A stretch of 57,500 nucleotides of DNA from an uncultured Opitutales bacterium (GTDB taxonomy: Bacteria; Verrucomicrobiota; Verrucomicrobiia; Opitutales; Seribacteraceae). Below are positions 36,001-44,674 of this stretch, piece after piece. Location of the stretch: positions 1 through 57,500 of the forward strand of contig CALSTX010000004.1 in NCBI GenBank assembly GCA_943789375.1. The letters run 5' to 3'. The position numbers were made by a program, and so were the translations under genes. Position 1 is the first letter of the stretch. Each line of letters opens with the position of its first letter. The notes beneath the pieces were generated by a model. That model was not told where the DNA came from and ran no database searches. It saw nothing but the letters and a program-made list of their open reading frames with translations.

Positions 36001-38473
36001 TCATGAATTCATGAGAAACCCGAGCCTTACTCTTTCTTCTAGTAACGATCCTGTTGAATTAGAGAACACACCCATTGTAGATTCTAATAACCGAGTTCCC
36101 GACGAGATCCTCAATTCTTTATCTACGCTAAAAGGATGGGTCGGTGATGATTTTGACTCTGATATTGCTCTTACTTTAACTTCAAATAACGACTTCTATG
36201 TTTTGGCTAAACAAGATGAAGTACTTATTGAAGGCCACCCCACTCCAAAGGTGGAAGCAAAAGATGAGAATGGCAGGCACCGATATAGGATGAGTGCTTT
36301 TTTTATCAAGCAAGACGAAAATGTTGTATTTGAAGACCCTGGGATTTATGTAAGAAATGATTCAAGTGTATCTTTAGATTTTACTGCAACACTTACTCCT
36401 GTTTACAAGCAAACAGACAACAGCGTTATTTTATCCTACAAAATAAATTATTATGTAAGTCAAAAGGATACGGGTGAAGCGAATCAATTAATCGCCGCCC
36501 GTCAGGTATTTATTATCGATCAGGATAAGCCCCTTATTACCGCGTCTCCCTCAACTGATGGAATTAACACCTTCATTGTTATAGAAGCAAATCGGCAACC
36601 GACATCGTCTGATCAATATACTGATCTTCATGGAGATCGTGTGAAACGCTTTTATACCAATGTGTTACCTCCCTCTGATTTGGAAACGGGTCTTTATCTG
36701 GAGTTAACTGCCATTGATGCTTTGGACGGAGTTTTGTCCAGCAATATTGTCAGAACAATAAAAGATGAAAATGGCACATCTTATGTAATTTCTTCCAATG
36801 GTGACCAAAATTCTACTGGTTCGAATATATCAACAATTATTAAATCCACGGAGCTAGACAAAAAATATACTATAGAATATTATGTTAATGACATCTCCAT
36901 TGATGATTCTATTCCGCCTAACAAGTCTGATATTGTTACCCGTCACCTGATTGTAAAGGATACCTTGGCTCCAACCATTGATATTAATGAGCTTAATAGT
37001 ACTTTTATGGTAGATTTTTTATCTCAATCAAATCCTGATGTAAATGACGGAAAGTCGATTGCCGCATATCTCCTCACCGGTTTATCTGCAACGGACGCCA
37101 ATGACTATGACCAATTTTTAGGAAGAGCAGGGGACGCCGGTTCCGTAATCCTTCCAACTACACAAGAGCCTGATTTAACAAATTGGGTGCTCGATCTTGA
37201 TGGATTAGGAAATGTTCTAAGTGCCACTTACAATTCAAAATGGAAAGTTGAATTTTCCCCGGCTTTTATACCGGGTGCCATTTATCCAGAGACTAAAAAC
37301 GCAAATGCTGGCTACGAAATTTTGATTTCCGTACAAGATCAATCCGGTAATGAAAGTGAAAAAGTTGTAAGGTATCTACAAGTAGGAGATTTCACAGCCC
37401 CTACGCTTACCTTGATTGGTAAGTATGAGATTCACGATTTTATGAGATTTAAGTCCAACTCAAATTCGAATCTTAATCAAACTACTTATCTTTCTGGGCA
37501 GAGTTTTCCTGCTGGAACTGCTGGTGATGCCAATCTGAATGCTCCATTTCTGGACAGCCCTTATTCATCCACTGGAAATCCTGAATACAATGCGACTGGA
37601 TTTAATGGCGGAGAGCATCGGATGTTGCTTGCGGATTATAATTTTGTAGATCCTGGCATATATGCTGAGGATCAAAATGCATATTTTGATATCAAGGATA
37701 ATTTTCCTGATCTTGATGGAGATGGAGTGGGGGAAGGTCACGCAATTGTTCGAGTAGACCAAAGAGAGTTGATGAACGACTGCTCTGAAGGTGCGGGTAA
37801 AATCCATATCTACAGTTTTTTCGAAAAGAATGCCTTTACTGTCGATGACTGGCAGGAACTTATGTTAGGGGGGAATTTTGGGTTTAATACAGCATTTCTT
37901 CCCCCTTATGATGATGCTAATGCAACGGGTTCTCCAGGAAAAGTACCGGATGTTAATGGGTCCAATTATGAGTTTACAGATTCTGATAAATCGGACTTAA
38001 CCAATTTTGATATGACCACTATTACCATTGAATATAGAGTCATGGATGGTTGGGAAAATAAATCAGCAATTATGACCCGAATGGTTTATATTTACGAAAG
38101 TAGGCAGTTTGATGGTTTTGCTTTTTATGCTACGCCTATAACCGATGCTTCTGGGGGTGCATTTGAGCAATATTATGATAACAATACAACAAGTGTATTT
38201 GGCACTACAAATCCATTTCTCACCTCAGCTAGAAAAGATATGGATGGTGATGGAGTGAGTGATTTCTGGGAATTCGCTCTTGGTACAAACTTTAAAGATC
38301 CTAATTCCACGCCCGATATGTCCAGTTCAGAAACATTTCAAGCCCTTTCAGCTGCATCCATTGGGGGAGACCCTGTATTAGAACTTCATTCCCGTTTAAG
38401 TAAGCTACACGATGCGTCTGCCCTTTTTGATGTTCCAGGACTAGGTGATTTTAATGCCACCCTAGGCTTGTAA
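33011..38473 (+). CDS. Giant secreted FecR-domain protein with Ig-like (DUF5011) repeats
   Basis: An 1820-residue secreted protein. A signal peptide covers about residues 1-32 (hydrophobic core SGFLICIFLFSSTLSHAA). A FecR-like domain spans about 33-215 (FSNGALITIKPGSRFYLRRY; LGTARIRGTMFQMM), and a Ser-rich linker about 240-300. About eight to ten Ig-like DUF5011-type repeats follow, each with a D-x-x-x-P-x-I start and an EPG/DPG-Y-A-x-D turn, such as FVDPGVSILDNYYS, FQEPGYFAL and FTDPGYAATDNYDN. Near residue 1743 lies a calcium-binding DMDGDGVSDFWEFALG segment. No PEP-CTERM tail is seen. It is probably a cell-surface or matrix adhesin; there is no ECF sigma or TonB receptor to pair with the FecR domain. 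Confidence 0.85.
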   Translation: MIREISTLFKPVFCQSGFLICIFLFSSTLSHAAKIVPTVIISSVEGDVHSFSLEDELKISLDSSSVGKKFSPKSILSTGKDGKAGLLFSNGALITIKPGSRFYLRRYNQKIVTDATVTNPSKMEEEPSNSELLAHLDFGELIVKAPKLNKGSKMVLSSPLGTARIRGTMFQMMAVRNPLTGDISGGVNLISGDIDFTDTAGNSVSLVSGQSILAATSKLGDSIGSQSGGLIDLSSTFGPSLSGEGMPPAMDSLFPAETTSGSEESSDASSSSSTFASNPLAGSGAGGGWEVIHELASEVFFEIETAESSSSSISFESMQFAVTLDTPSPQLSSPTAPAILSGGSDSPITPDPFQGANPDMQLIGDDYLKVELTMHPWVKPTDTLTDPAFAVMDPWIKATDFLGNDLYEVVNLVNPPDLKVPGQYILDYEVTDLRGLTTIVNRTVEVVVTPPQLILNAGKHEKAGNDAFEYLVQKKYPNYPISDDGPFQTLSQASDVYPYYQAAYYDGTDLTSSVMVIGVGNIDYSKLGEYDISFSVNDFSLRKVNLPDGSPVSTTLSTKIKVVDNLPPIISVAEGFSTDNPLLIEGVVGSSFVDPGVSILDNYYSQNEIEQNLGYELGSVESAFGTVNMDVAGVYEVIYQGIIDPSGNEAVAITRYVEVFDNTLPQLTIYGADPLFVDVNNSTSLFRDPGAFALDNLDGPIDWESGEITVSIQTYDADGELVDTESTVDEIVAVAKTQASLNKSFQMIYSYIDNAGNEGTATRRIILMNSPFDNPEISLTGENPLVIDVGTEFQEPGYFALKSFGGGLEPKNFTPSVSANQYVGDQIGPIDFSTVNFTFVYDDNGTFVDPSGSPSQDYRSTIKYYVQDDFGNEDTKIREIRVVDRIGPLISLANGSEGGKNFSYVQAGIPFTDPGYAATDNYDNNVSGLSKLVKVDTGDELSFDSVASIGFTDIGSYEIRYSAIDVNGNLASSNSQSDTVRTIEVIDTLKPQIALITHEFMRNPSLTLSSSNDPVELENTPIVDSNNRVPDEILNSLSTLKGWVGDDFDSDIALTLTSNNDFYVLAKQDEVLIEGHPTPKVEAKDENGRHRYRMSAFFIKQDENVVFEDPGIYVRNDSSVSLDFTATLTPVYKQTDNSVILSYKINYYVSQKDTGEANQLIAARQVFIIDQDKPLITASPSTDGINTFIVIEANRQPTSSDQYTDLHGDRVKRFYTNVLPPSDLETGLYLELTAIDALDGVLSSNIVRTIKDENGTSYVISSNGDQNSTGSNISTIIKSTELDKKYTIEYYVNDISIDDSIPPNKSDIVTRHLIVKDTLAPTIDINELNSTFMVDFLSQSNPDVNDGKSIAAYLLTGLSATDANDYDQFLGRAGDAGSVILPTTQEPDLTNWVLDLDGLGNVLSATYNSKWKVEFSPAFIPGAIYPETKNANAGYEILISVQDQSGNESEKVVRYLQVGDFTAPTLTLIGKYEIHDFMRFKSNSNSNLNQTTYLSGQSFPAGTAGDANLNAPFLDSPYSSTGNPEYNATGFNGGEHRMLLADYNFVDPGIYAEDQNAYFDIKDNFPDLDGDGVGEGHAIVRVDQRELMNDCSEGAGKIHIYSFFEKNAFTVDDWQELMLGGNFGFNTAFLPPYDDANATGSPGKVPDVNGSNYEFTDSDKSDLTNFDMTTITIEYRVMDGWENKSAIMTRMVYIYESRQFDGFAFYATPITDASGGAFEQYYDNNTTSVFGTTNPFLTSARKDMDGDGVSDFWEFALGTNFKDPNSTPDMSSSETFQALSAASIGGDPVLELHSRLSKLHDASALFDVPGLGDFNATLGL

Positions 38474-38508
38474 AAGGGCTGCATTGTGTGTAATCATTAC
38501 TGATATTA

Positions 38509-38583
38509 GCCCCCATAGTTTAACGGATAGAACAGTGGTTTCCTAAACCGTAGATCGAGGTTCGATTCCTCGTGGGGGCGCCA
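38509..38583 (+). tRNA. tRNA-Arg (anticodon CCU)
   Basis: A 75-base cloverleaf with encoded CCA. The acceptor stem is GCCCCCA/TGGGGGC with discriminator G. The anticodon loop is TTCCTAA, giving CCU, and the T arm is GAGGTTCGATTCCTC. The anticodon stem contains two G-T wobbles. It decodes AGG codons and stands alone between the giant FecR protein gene and the AEC transporter gene. Confidence 0.95.
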
Positions 38584-38698
38584 TTTATTAGTAGGCTTTA
38601 CTATTTTGCCCCAAGTTTTGTTGAATCGACTTATTTCTCATGATTGTTTTTCATAAGTCGATTGCTCTTCAAATGGAATAAAGTTAGGACTCATTCAA

Positions 38699-39643
38699 AT
38701 GGATGGTCTTAGTTTAATTATTGTATCTATTTTACCTCCTTTTTTGATATTAGGCTTAGGTGCTTTTGCGAGAAAAGTAAATTGGCTCAGGGCTGAAGCA
38801 GATTCTTCCCTAAGTATGGTGACTATCCAAATTTTGTATCCTTGCTTCATTGTGTACCATATATTGGGAACAGAGCGTTTAGAAGTCACTTATTTTAGTT
38901 TTCTGCCACCGCTCTTTGGTTTCGTCTCTATTCTGGTTGGCTTTGGCTTGGCGTGGACGGTTTCTAGGCTTTTCAAAATTGAGCCAAAAGCTGCAAAATC
39001 TTTCCGCTTTTGTTCGGGTATCTTTAATTATGGATTTATTGCAATACCCGTGGCTAACTCCATTTTTGGTTCTGATATTATTGTTCGTATTATTCTTTTT
39101 AACTTAGGAGTTGAGATTGCTATCTGGACAGTTGGTATTTTGATACTTACCCAAAAAAAAATCCGATTTAGCGGAATTGTGAATCCCCCGGTAATTGCTG
39201 TTATAATAGCTTTCTGTTTACAATCTGTTGGAGGAGTTAGGGTAATTCCAATCTTTTTGTTCGATGTGATCCAAATGCTTGGACAATGTTCTATCCCTAT
39301 TGGTTTGTTGCTGATTGGTGGAAGTTTTTACCAATTGATGCAGAACTTTAAATTCTCAAGCCATTATAAAACGGAAGTCGCTGCAGTCATAACTCGAAAC
39401 CTATTGTTTCCATTGTGCGTTATGCTATTTATAAAATTTATTCCGATGCCTGTTGAAATGGAATGGATGAACCAAATACTTGTAATTCAGGCTGCAATGC
39501 CAGCAGGAATATTTGCAATAGTAATTGTAGGCAGTTACTCAGAGGACAAAGAAACGGCAATGAGATCGATAATGTCAACGATGGTGACTGGCGTGTTGAC
39601 TTTACCTCTATGGATTGTAATTGGTCTGAGAGTGATCAATTAA
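38699..39643 (+). CDS. AEC-family transporter (auxin efflux carrier type)
   Basis: A 314-residue inner-membrane protein with about ten predicted helices in two halves, as in the AEC/BASS fold. It begins ILPPFLILGLGAFARK, has the conserved SGIFNYGFIAIPVANSIFG in the first half and QAAMPAGIFAIVIVGSY in the second. Bacterial members move organic acids such as malate or malonate. The substrate here is not evident. The stop overlaps the convergent small gene by four bases. Confidence 0.88.
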   Translation: MDGLSLIIVSILPPFLILGLGAFARKVNWLRAEADSSLSMVTIQILYPCFIVYHILGTERLEVTYFSFLPPLFGFVSILVGFGLAWTVSRLFKIEPKAAKSFRFCSGIFNYGFIAIPVANSIFGSDIIVRIILFNLGVEIAIWTVGILILTQKKIRFSGIVNPPVIAVIIAFCLQSVGGVRVIPIFLFDVIQMLGQCSIPIGLLLIGGSFYQLMQNFKFSSHYKTEVAAVITRNLLFPLCVMLFIKFIPMPVEMEWMNQILVIQAAMPAGIFAIVIVGSYSEDKETAMRSIMSTMVTGVLTLPLWIVIGLRVIN

Positions 39644-40047
39644 TCCGAAGATTCATAATTGGCTTTTGCTTGAAGTGTCTCAAATATATTAGTAACTGAT
39701 CCACGAAGTTTGTTGTATTCTTCGGCATAAATTAAGGATACGAGGTAATGTTTGAATTCTTTACGGTCGCGAATTATTTTTAAGTCGAGTTCCTCCATTT
39801 CCTGTGCAAATTTTATGTGCATTTTATCTATTTCACCATCGAATTTTTTGTGTTCTTTTTCGAGGTGCTGCTTAACTCTAGCAACAGAACCAATCAGGTT
39901 TTGGAACTTCCTACAGTCCTTCGACGAAAACTGGTGAAAAGAAATGATCCCAGAAGCCAGGGCTGCACCAAAAGCAGTCATTTCAAGTTCATTTTTCTGG
40001 CTTTCTTTGCCAGCCCATCCTTCGATAGCTTTGATGAGACGAGTCAA
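39640..40047 (-). CDS. Hypothetical coiled-coil protein
   Basis: A 135-residue protein that I do not recognise. It is highly charged and helical, with a predicted coiled coil from about residue 55 to 105 (KQHLEKEHKKFDGEIDKM and following). The given start is TTG 40047. An ATG at 40099 (MEDEDIQISNSEEARAS) would give about 152 residues if one inserted base near 40047 were removed. That is the same kind of lesion seen elsewhere, so the true N-terminus may lie there. It has no signal peptide and no membrane helix. Confidence 0.6.
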   Translation of the reverse strand: MTRLIKAIEGWAGKESQKNELEMTAFGAALASGIISFHQFSSKDCRKFQNLIGSVARVKQHLEKEHKKFDGEIDKMHIKFAQEMEELDLKIIRDRKEFKHYLVSLIYAEEYNKLRGSVTNIFETLQAKANYESSD

Positions 40048-40196
40048 CTGATGCCCGTGCTTCCTCAGAATTTGAAATTTGAATGTCCTCGTCTTCCATC
40101 GTGCTTAATTAAATAAAATTAATGTTACTAATACCTAATATGGTGTAATCAATGACTGATCTTATCTTATGTCAAATAGAATAGAAAATTTCTAAA

Positions 40197-41977
40197 TTAA
40201 TAATTTTTCTGTTTATGCAGATAATTGTCAAGAGATGCTTTTACTTTTCCACTCAGCAGAATCATGCCTAAAATATTAGGGAATGCCATTCCTAATATCA
40301 TAAGGTCACTGAAGGTGAGAATATTTTTAGCAGTTATGATCGAACCTAAAAATGTAAAACTAAGGAATAGAACCTTGTAGCCTGTAGAGGATTTGTCACC
40401 AAATAACCATACCCAACACCTTTCTCCATAATAAGACCATGATATCATTGTAGAAAATGCGAACAGAAAGACTGCAACCGACAATACATATGGAAACCAT
40501 GGGATTACGCTTGCCATGGCTGCAGATGTAAGAGCTCCTCCTTGATCATTTGCAATATACACACTATTTTCAGGAGCTGAATAGGCACCAGTAATGATAA
40601 TCACCAGGGCGGTCATGGTACACACTACAATGGTATCAATAAAAGGTTCAAGAAGTGCAACAATCCCCTCTTCTGCCGGGTGGTTTACTTTAGCCGCAGA
40701 ATGTGCGATAGCAGCGGACCCAATACCAGCTTCGTTTGAAAAAACAGCTCTTTTGACGCCAATGATTAAAATGCCCAAAAATCCGCCTACACCAGCATCA
40801 AAAGAAAATGCACTTTCAAAAATCAGGGAAATTGCAGATGGAATTTCTGTAAAGTGGGTGAAAAGAATGATGGAGCAAGCGAGCAGGTAAACCGCACACA
40901 TAGCAGGCACAACCTTGGATGCGACTTTCGCAATGCTCTGAATTCCCCCTATTATGACAAGCCCAACAAGTAGAGTCATCAAAATTCCGTATATCCAGGG
41001 GTTATCGTTAAGGGCAGGAATGACTGTTTTGATTAAATCTAAGGACTGTACAACTTGAAAGGCGTTACCTCCCCCAAGAGATGCTCCAATACACAAGAAA
41101 CAAAATAAGCCTGCCAGAAATCCTCCTAAGTGCTTAAGCTTTAGATCCTTGAGACCATCAGATAAATAATGCATGGCCCCCCCCATAATCTTTCCATCTT
41201 TTCTTGTTTTTCGATATTTTTGTCCAAGTAAGCATTCGGTGAATTTGGAAGACATTCCAAGAAATCCAACAAGGATCATCCAAAAAGTTGCTCCTGGACC
41301 ACCGGTACCAATAGCAATCGCAACCCCAGCAATATTTCCCAAGACCAACAGTTGCAGATAATGCAGTGGTTAAAGCCTGAAAGTGGGTAACCTCCCCACT
41401 AGCTTTCTTTTTGCCATCGTCATACTTACCTCGAACGAGGTTGATTGCATGAGCAAAAAGCCTAACATTAATGAATCGTAATCGTAGAGTGAAAAACAGT
41501 GCCCCTCCAAGTAACCAAGCGACAATGAGGGGGAAAGATTGCGTCTCAAAAACTTCTCCCATTAAAGGAATTTTTTTGCGAATTAAATAGTTTTCATTTA
41601 GATGAGAAATGTTTTCAAAATTAGTGAAGAGAGAAGTTTTGTTTTCCTTTATAAGAACATCATTTTTTAACTTTACTGGATGAAGTTCGACTTTGGTCCC
41701 TGAGTACATGATGGTGTGTAGTTGCCTGCTTTTTCGTAGTTGCCTGTTAGGGTTTTTAAATCCTGTTGGGTTAAAAAATAGACGGGTGAGATGTTGACTT
41801 TATGCTCTGTACCAGGAATTTCCCAAAAGAGAAAAGAGACCAAAGGTTGCACTGCGTATTGCTCAAAAAATGAATCGATATTACTTTGCCATCCATTTAC
41901 TTCTTTTCCTTCGAGACTTGATGAAAAAGAAAATACGATGACGAGAGGGAAATGTAGAGTAGGAATCTTTTAATCAT
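40197..41977 (-). pseudogene. AGCS-family sodium:alanine/glycine symporter, frameshifted
   Basis: Sodium-coupled amino-acid carrier. The core from 41709 to 40197 reads as one protein once an extra base in the TTT run at 41335-41337 is removed, which rejoins SATVGLG to [20 protein letters not shown], the family signature. The carrier's usual helices and the [14 protein letters not shown] segment are present. Upstream, coding sequence continues in other frames: ATG 41977 (MIKRFLLYISLS, signal-like), then VNGWQSNIDSFFEQYAVQPL and FLFWEIPG, which match the usual AGCS N-terminus. So the gene probably starts at 41977 and has two more frame breaks (near 41930 and 41712). An insertion of about 85 residues separates FWEIPG from [11 protein letters not shown]. 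Confidence 0.75.
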
Positions 41978-42080
41978 TGAGTGTAGGGACAGGCAGGTTT
42001 GAATAAGATTTAGATTGTGAATTCATTTTAACAAGTGCAAGGGTTAAGAAGAACATTTGAAAAGTGTATAACCGTAAAAT

Positions 42081-43241
42081 ATGAGCATTCTTGAAAAATA
42101 TGTAGCCAGCGAATGGTGCAAGTGGTTTGTTTTGATCTCATTTTTCCTGTTTTCTATTCTTATTTTGCAAATGCTCACTGGAGAAATGGAAAGTTTTTCT
42201 TCCTTTCTGGATTTGAAGAAATCGCTAAGGTTGATCTCTTCAAGGTTACTCCAGTACATACCTTGGCTTGTTCCGATTTCTTGTTTTTTTGCCACCTTAC
42301 TGACTGTTTCTTTTTTAAAACAGAGGGGGGAATATTTGGGTATGCTCTCTTGTTCATTTTCTTGGTTTCGATGTTCACGAATTATCTTTGTACTTGGTTT
42401 TGTAATATCTTTGCTGTGTTGGGTTTTGGTAAAAAGTGAAAATGATCTTCGAAGTTATTTGAATACCAATAGCTTTAAATCCGAAGGAGGATCTCACTTT
42501 CAAATGAAAATCGGAAAGGATCGCTTTTGGTATTTCGAAAGTTTTAATGAGTCCAAACTCAAAGGTGAAAATGTACATCTGTATGCTTACGATTCCTTGG
42601 GTAACAATGACTATCGGATTCGGGCTAAAAGTGCAAAATGGACAACAGCAAAAAAATGGGTATTCGAAGAGGGCCAGTTTATTGGCTTTTTTTCGAAAAA
42701 AGGTCTGCCTATCTATAATACTCAGAATTATTCTATTGAGTGGGAAAAAAGTGATAAGCGAGACCTAGAAGCGATGGGTGTACTTTCGCCTGGTTTCAGT
42801 AAGAAATTTGAAAAACTAGATCTTGAATTTGGGTTTGATAACCCTGATATCCATATTCTTCTGTCCCAAAGCCCAAAGATGCTATCATTTGAAAAACTGA
42901 AGTGTTTAATCAATGAATACCCAGATCCCGAAGCACAGGAGTTGCTATCCTACCGGTATAGGCTAGCTCAAATTAATTGGAATTCTGTAAGTTGTGTCTT
43001 ATCAATTTTTTGCGCCACTATGATATGTACTTTTAATTACAAGCATAGCATAGGAAAAATCATTATTTTGAGCCTCACAGGGGCAGTATGTTTTTACATT
43101 TTACGAACTACCTGTGACTCTTTTGGCGAGAATGGAATCGCCCCTCCATTACTTACTGCAGGAATACCTTACCTTGGCATAGTAGGCCTAGTTGTAATCT
43201 TTCATCTATACAGACGGAGTAAATGGTCGCTCAAGCCATAA
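42081..43241 (+). CDS. LptF/LptG-family permease (YjgP/YjgQ)
   Basis: A 386-residue inner-membrane subunit of the LPS transport ABC complex. Two or three helices lie at the N-terminus (KWFVLISFFLFSILILQML; YIPWLVPISCFFATLLTV, with the family's FLKQRGEYL coupling segment). A periplasmic beta-jellyroll-like domain follows at about 115-270, and three C-terminal helices end the protein. With LptB it extracts LPS for transport to the outer membrane. Its presence supports a Gram-negative envelope with LPS. The gene converges on pyk with a 2-base gap and no room for a terminator. Confidence 0.85.
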   Translation: MSILEKYVASEWCKWFVLISFFLFSILILQMLTGEMESFSSFLDLKKSLRLISSRLLQYIPWLVPISCFFATLLTVSFLKQRGEYLGMLSCSFSWFRCSRIIFVLGFVISLLCWVLVKSENDLRSYLNTNSFKSEGGSHFQMKIGKDRFWYFESFNESKLKGENVHLYAYDSLGNNDYRIRAKSAKWTTAKKWVFEEGQFIGFFSKKGLPIYNTQNYSIEWEKSDKRDLEAMGVLSPGFSKKFEKLDLEFGFDNPDIHILLSQSPKMLSFEKLKCLINEYPDPEAQELLSYRYRLAQINWNSVSCVLSIFCATMICTFNYKHSIGKIIILSLTGAVCFYILRTTCDSFGENGIAPPLLTAGIPYLGIVGLVVIFHLYRRSKWSLKP

Positions 43242-43243
43242 CT

Positions 43244-44674
43244 CTAAGAGTTTACTTCCCTTAATTGTATACTTTCTACGACTTTATCGTGGGCAAAAAC
43301 ATTGGTAACCGTAACAAGTTGATCCCCTTTTTCAACCCATCCATCTTGCTGTAACTTTTTTATAGCATCAAGAATGGTAACTTCTGGGTCATTGGAAAAA
43401 TCGATTAAAAAAGGTTCAATACCCCAAATAAGTCTAAGCCTTCGGTGAAGACCGGGAACATCTGTAAAAGCAAACAAAGGTGCTCCATTTGGTCGTAAAG
43501 CCCCAAGCTTTGCCGCGAGATCTCCACTTCTGGTGAAGACAAGGACCCCAGAGTGTTCGATTTTCATAGAAAGCAGGGCAGCGGAGCGGAGCATTTTTGC
43601 TTTGGGGCGAAAAAGATTTAATTCCTCGGTCAGTCCTGGTTGGATTTCTGCTTCCATTCGCGAAGCAATACGGTTCAGCATTTTCATGCATTCAATGGGA
43701 TATTTGCCGGTTGTGGTTTCTCCACTTAGCATAATGCAGTCTGCCCCTTCATTAACAGCGTTGGCAACATCACTCACTTCCGCTCTCGTTGGGACAGGCG
43801 ACCCGATCATAGATTCAAGCATGTGAGTTGCCACAATAATTGGACGGCCATTGGCTAAGCAGGATCCAACAGCTTTTCTTTGAATAATCGGTAAGTCTTC
43901 AAATGCACACTCAATTCCCAAATCTCCGCGTGCTACCATAAGAGCATCTGCGGCTTTGATGATTTCTTCAATATTACGAACTCCTTTTTGGTCCTCTATC
44001 TTCGCAATGATTTGAGCATCGGATCCGTTTTCGCGAAGAAAGCGTCTGAATAAATCAACGGAGTCAGCATCTCGAGTGAAAGACAGGGCAAAATAATCAT
44101 GTTGGCACTGGATACCGACAAGGGAATCCCTTCTGTCTTTTTCGGTAAGAGAAGGCAACCCGGTTTCAATACCTGGCAAATTTACATGCCTTCTGCTCTT
44201 GAGAGTGGCATCCTGAAGTACTTTGCATCGGATCTTTTGAGGTGCTGAATCAATAACAGAGAGGGGAATAAGGCCGTTATCCAAGAGTACTGTGTCGCCG
44301 GCGTTGATGTGGTCTGGTAATTTGTCGTAGTTGACTTCGATTTGCCAAACGCCGTCCACAGATGGAGGCTCAGGTTGTGCCACGAATACTAAGTCTAGTG
44401 CATCATTTTTTTTGATCTCTAATTCTTTATTGAGATAACCGGTACGAATCTCAGGCCCTTTTACATCCATCATAATGGCAGGCTCTCGATTTAATAATTT
44501 ACCAACTTTACGAATTCTCTTCGTCACTGATTCAATCCATTCATATTCAGCGTGAGCCATATTTAATCTACAAATGTCCACACCTTCCTTAATAAGCAAT
44601 TTAAGCATCTCTTCGCTCTCAGTTGCTGGACCAATTGTTGCGATTACTTTGGTTTGCCTAGCAAGTTTTTTCAT
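43244..44674 (-). CDS. pyk: Pyruvate kinase
   Basis: A 476-residue glycolytic enzyme converting PEP and ADP to pyruvate and ATP. Family marks are TKVIATIGPA near residue 9, MDVKGPEIRTGY at 69-80, KIEDQKGV, the metal/active-site segment VARGDLGIE, and THMLESM followed by PTRAEVSDVANAV. The start overlaps the upstream MBL-hydrolase stop by four bases. The length is normal for a type with the C-terminal effector domain. Confidence 0.96.
   Translation of the reverse strand: MKKLARQTKVIATIGPATESEEMLKLLIKEGVDICRLNMAHAEYEWIESVTKRIRKVGKLLNREPAIMMDVKGPEIRTGYLNKELEIKKNDALDLVFVAQPEPPSVDGVWQIEVNYDKLPDHINAGDTVLLDNGLIPLSVIDSAPQKIRCKVLQDATLKSRRHVNLPGIETGLPSLTEKDRRDSLVGIQCQHDYFALSFTRDADSVDLFRRFLRENGSDAQIIAKIEDQKGVRNIEEIIKAADALMVARGDLGIECAFEDLPIIQRKAVGSCLANGRPIIVATHMLESMIGSPVPTRAEVSDVANAVNEGADCIMLSGETTTGKYPIECMKMLNRIASRMEAEIQPGLTEELNLFRPKAKMLRSAALLSMKIEHSGVLVFTRSGDLAAKLGALRPNGAPLFAFTDVPGLHRRLRLIWGIEPFLIDFSNDPEVTILDAIKKLQQDGWVEKGDQLVTVTNVFAHDKVVESIQLREVNS

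Noticed and set aside
33011..38473. FecR as part of an iron-signalling sigma system
   Set aside because: No ECF sigma factor or TonB receptor gene is adjacent and the domain is followed by Ig-like repeats, not a regulator layout.
41978..42080. Riboswitch upstream of the amino-acid symporter
   Set aside because: I find no glycine-riboswitch core or similar conserved motif in the 100 bases between the divergent genes.
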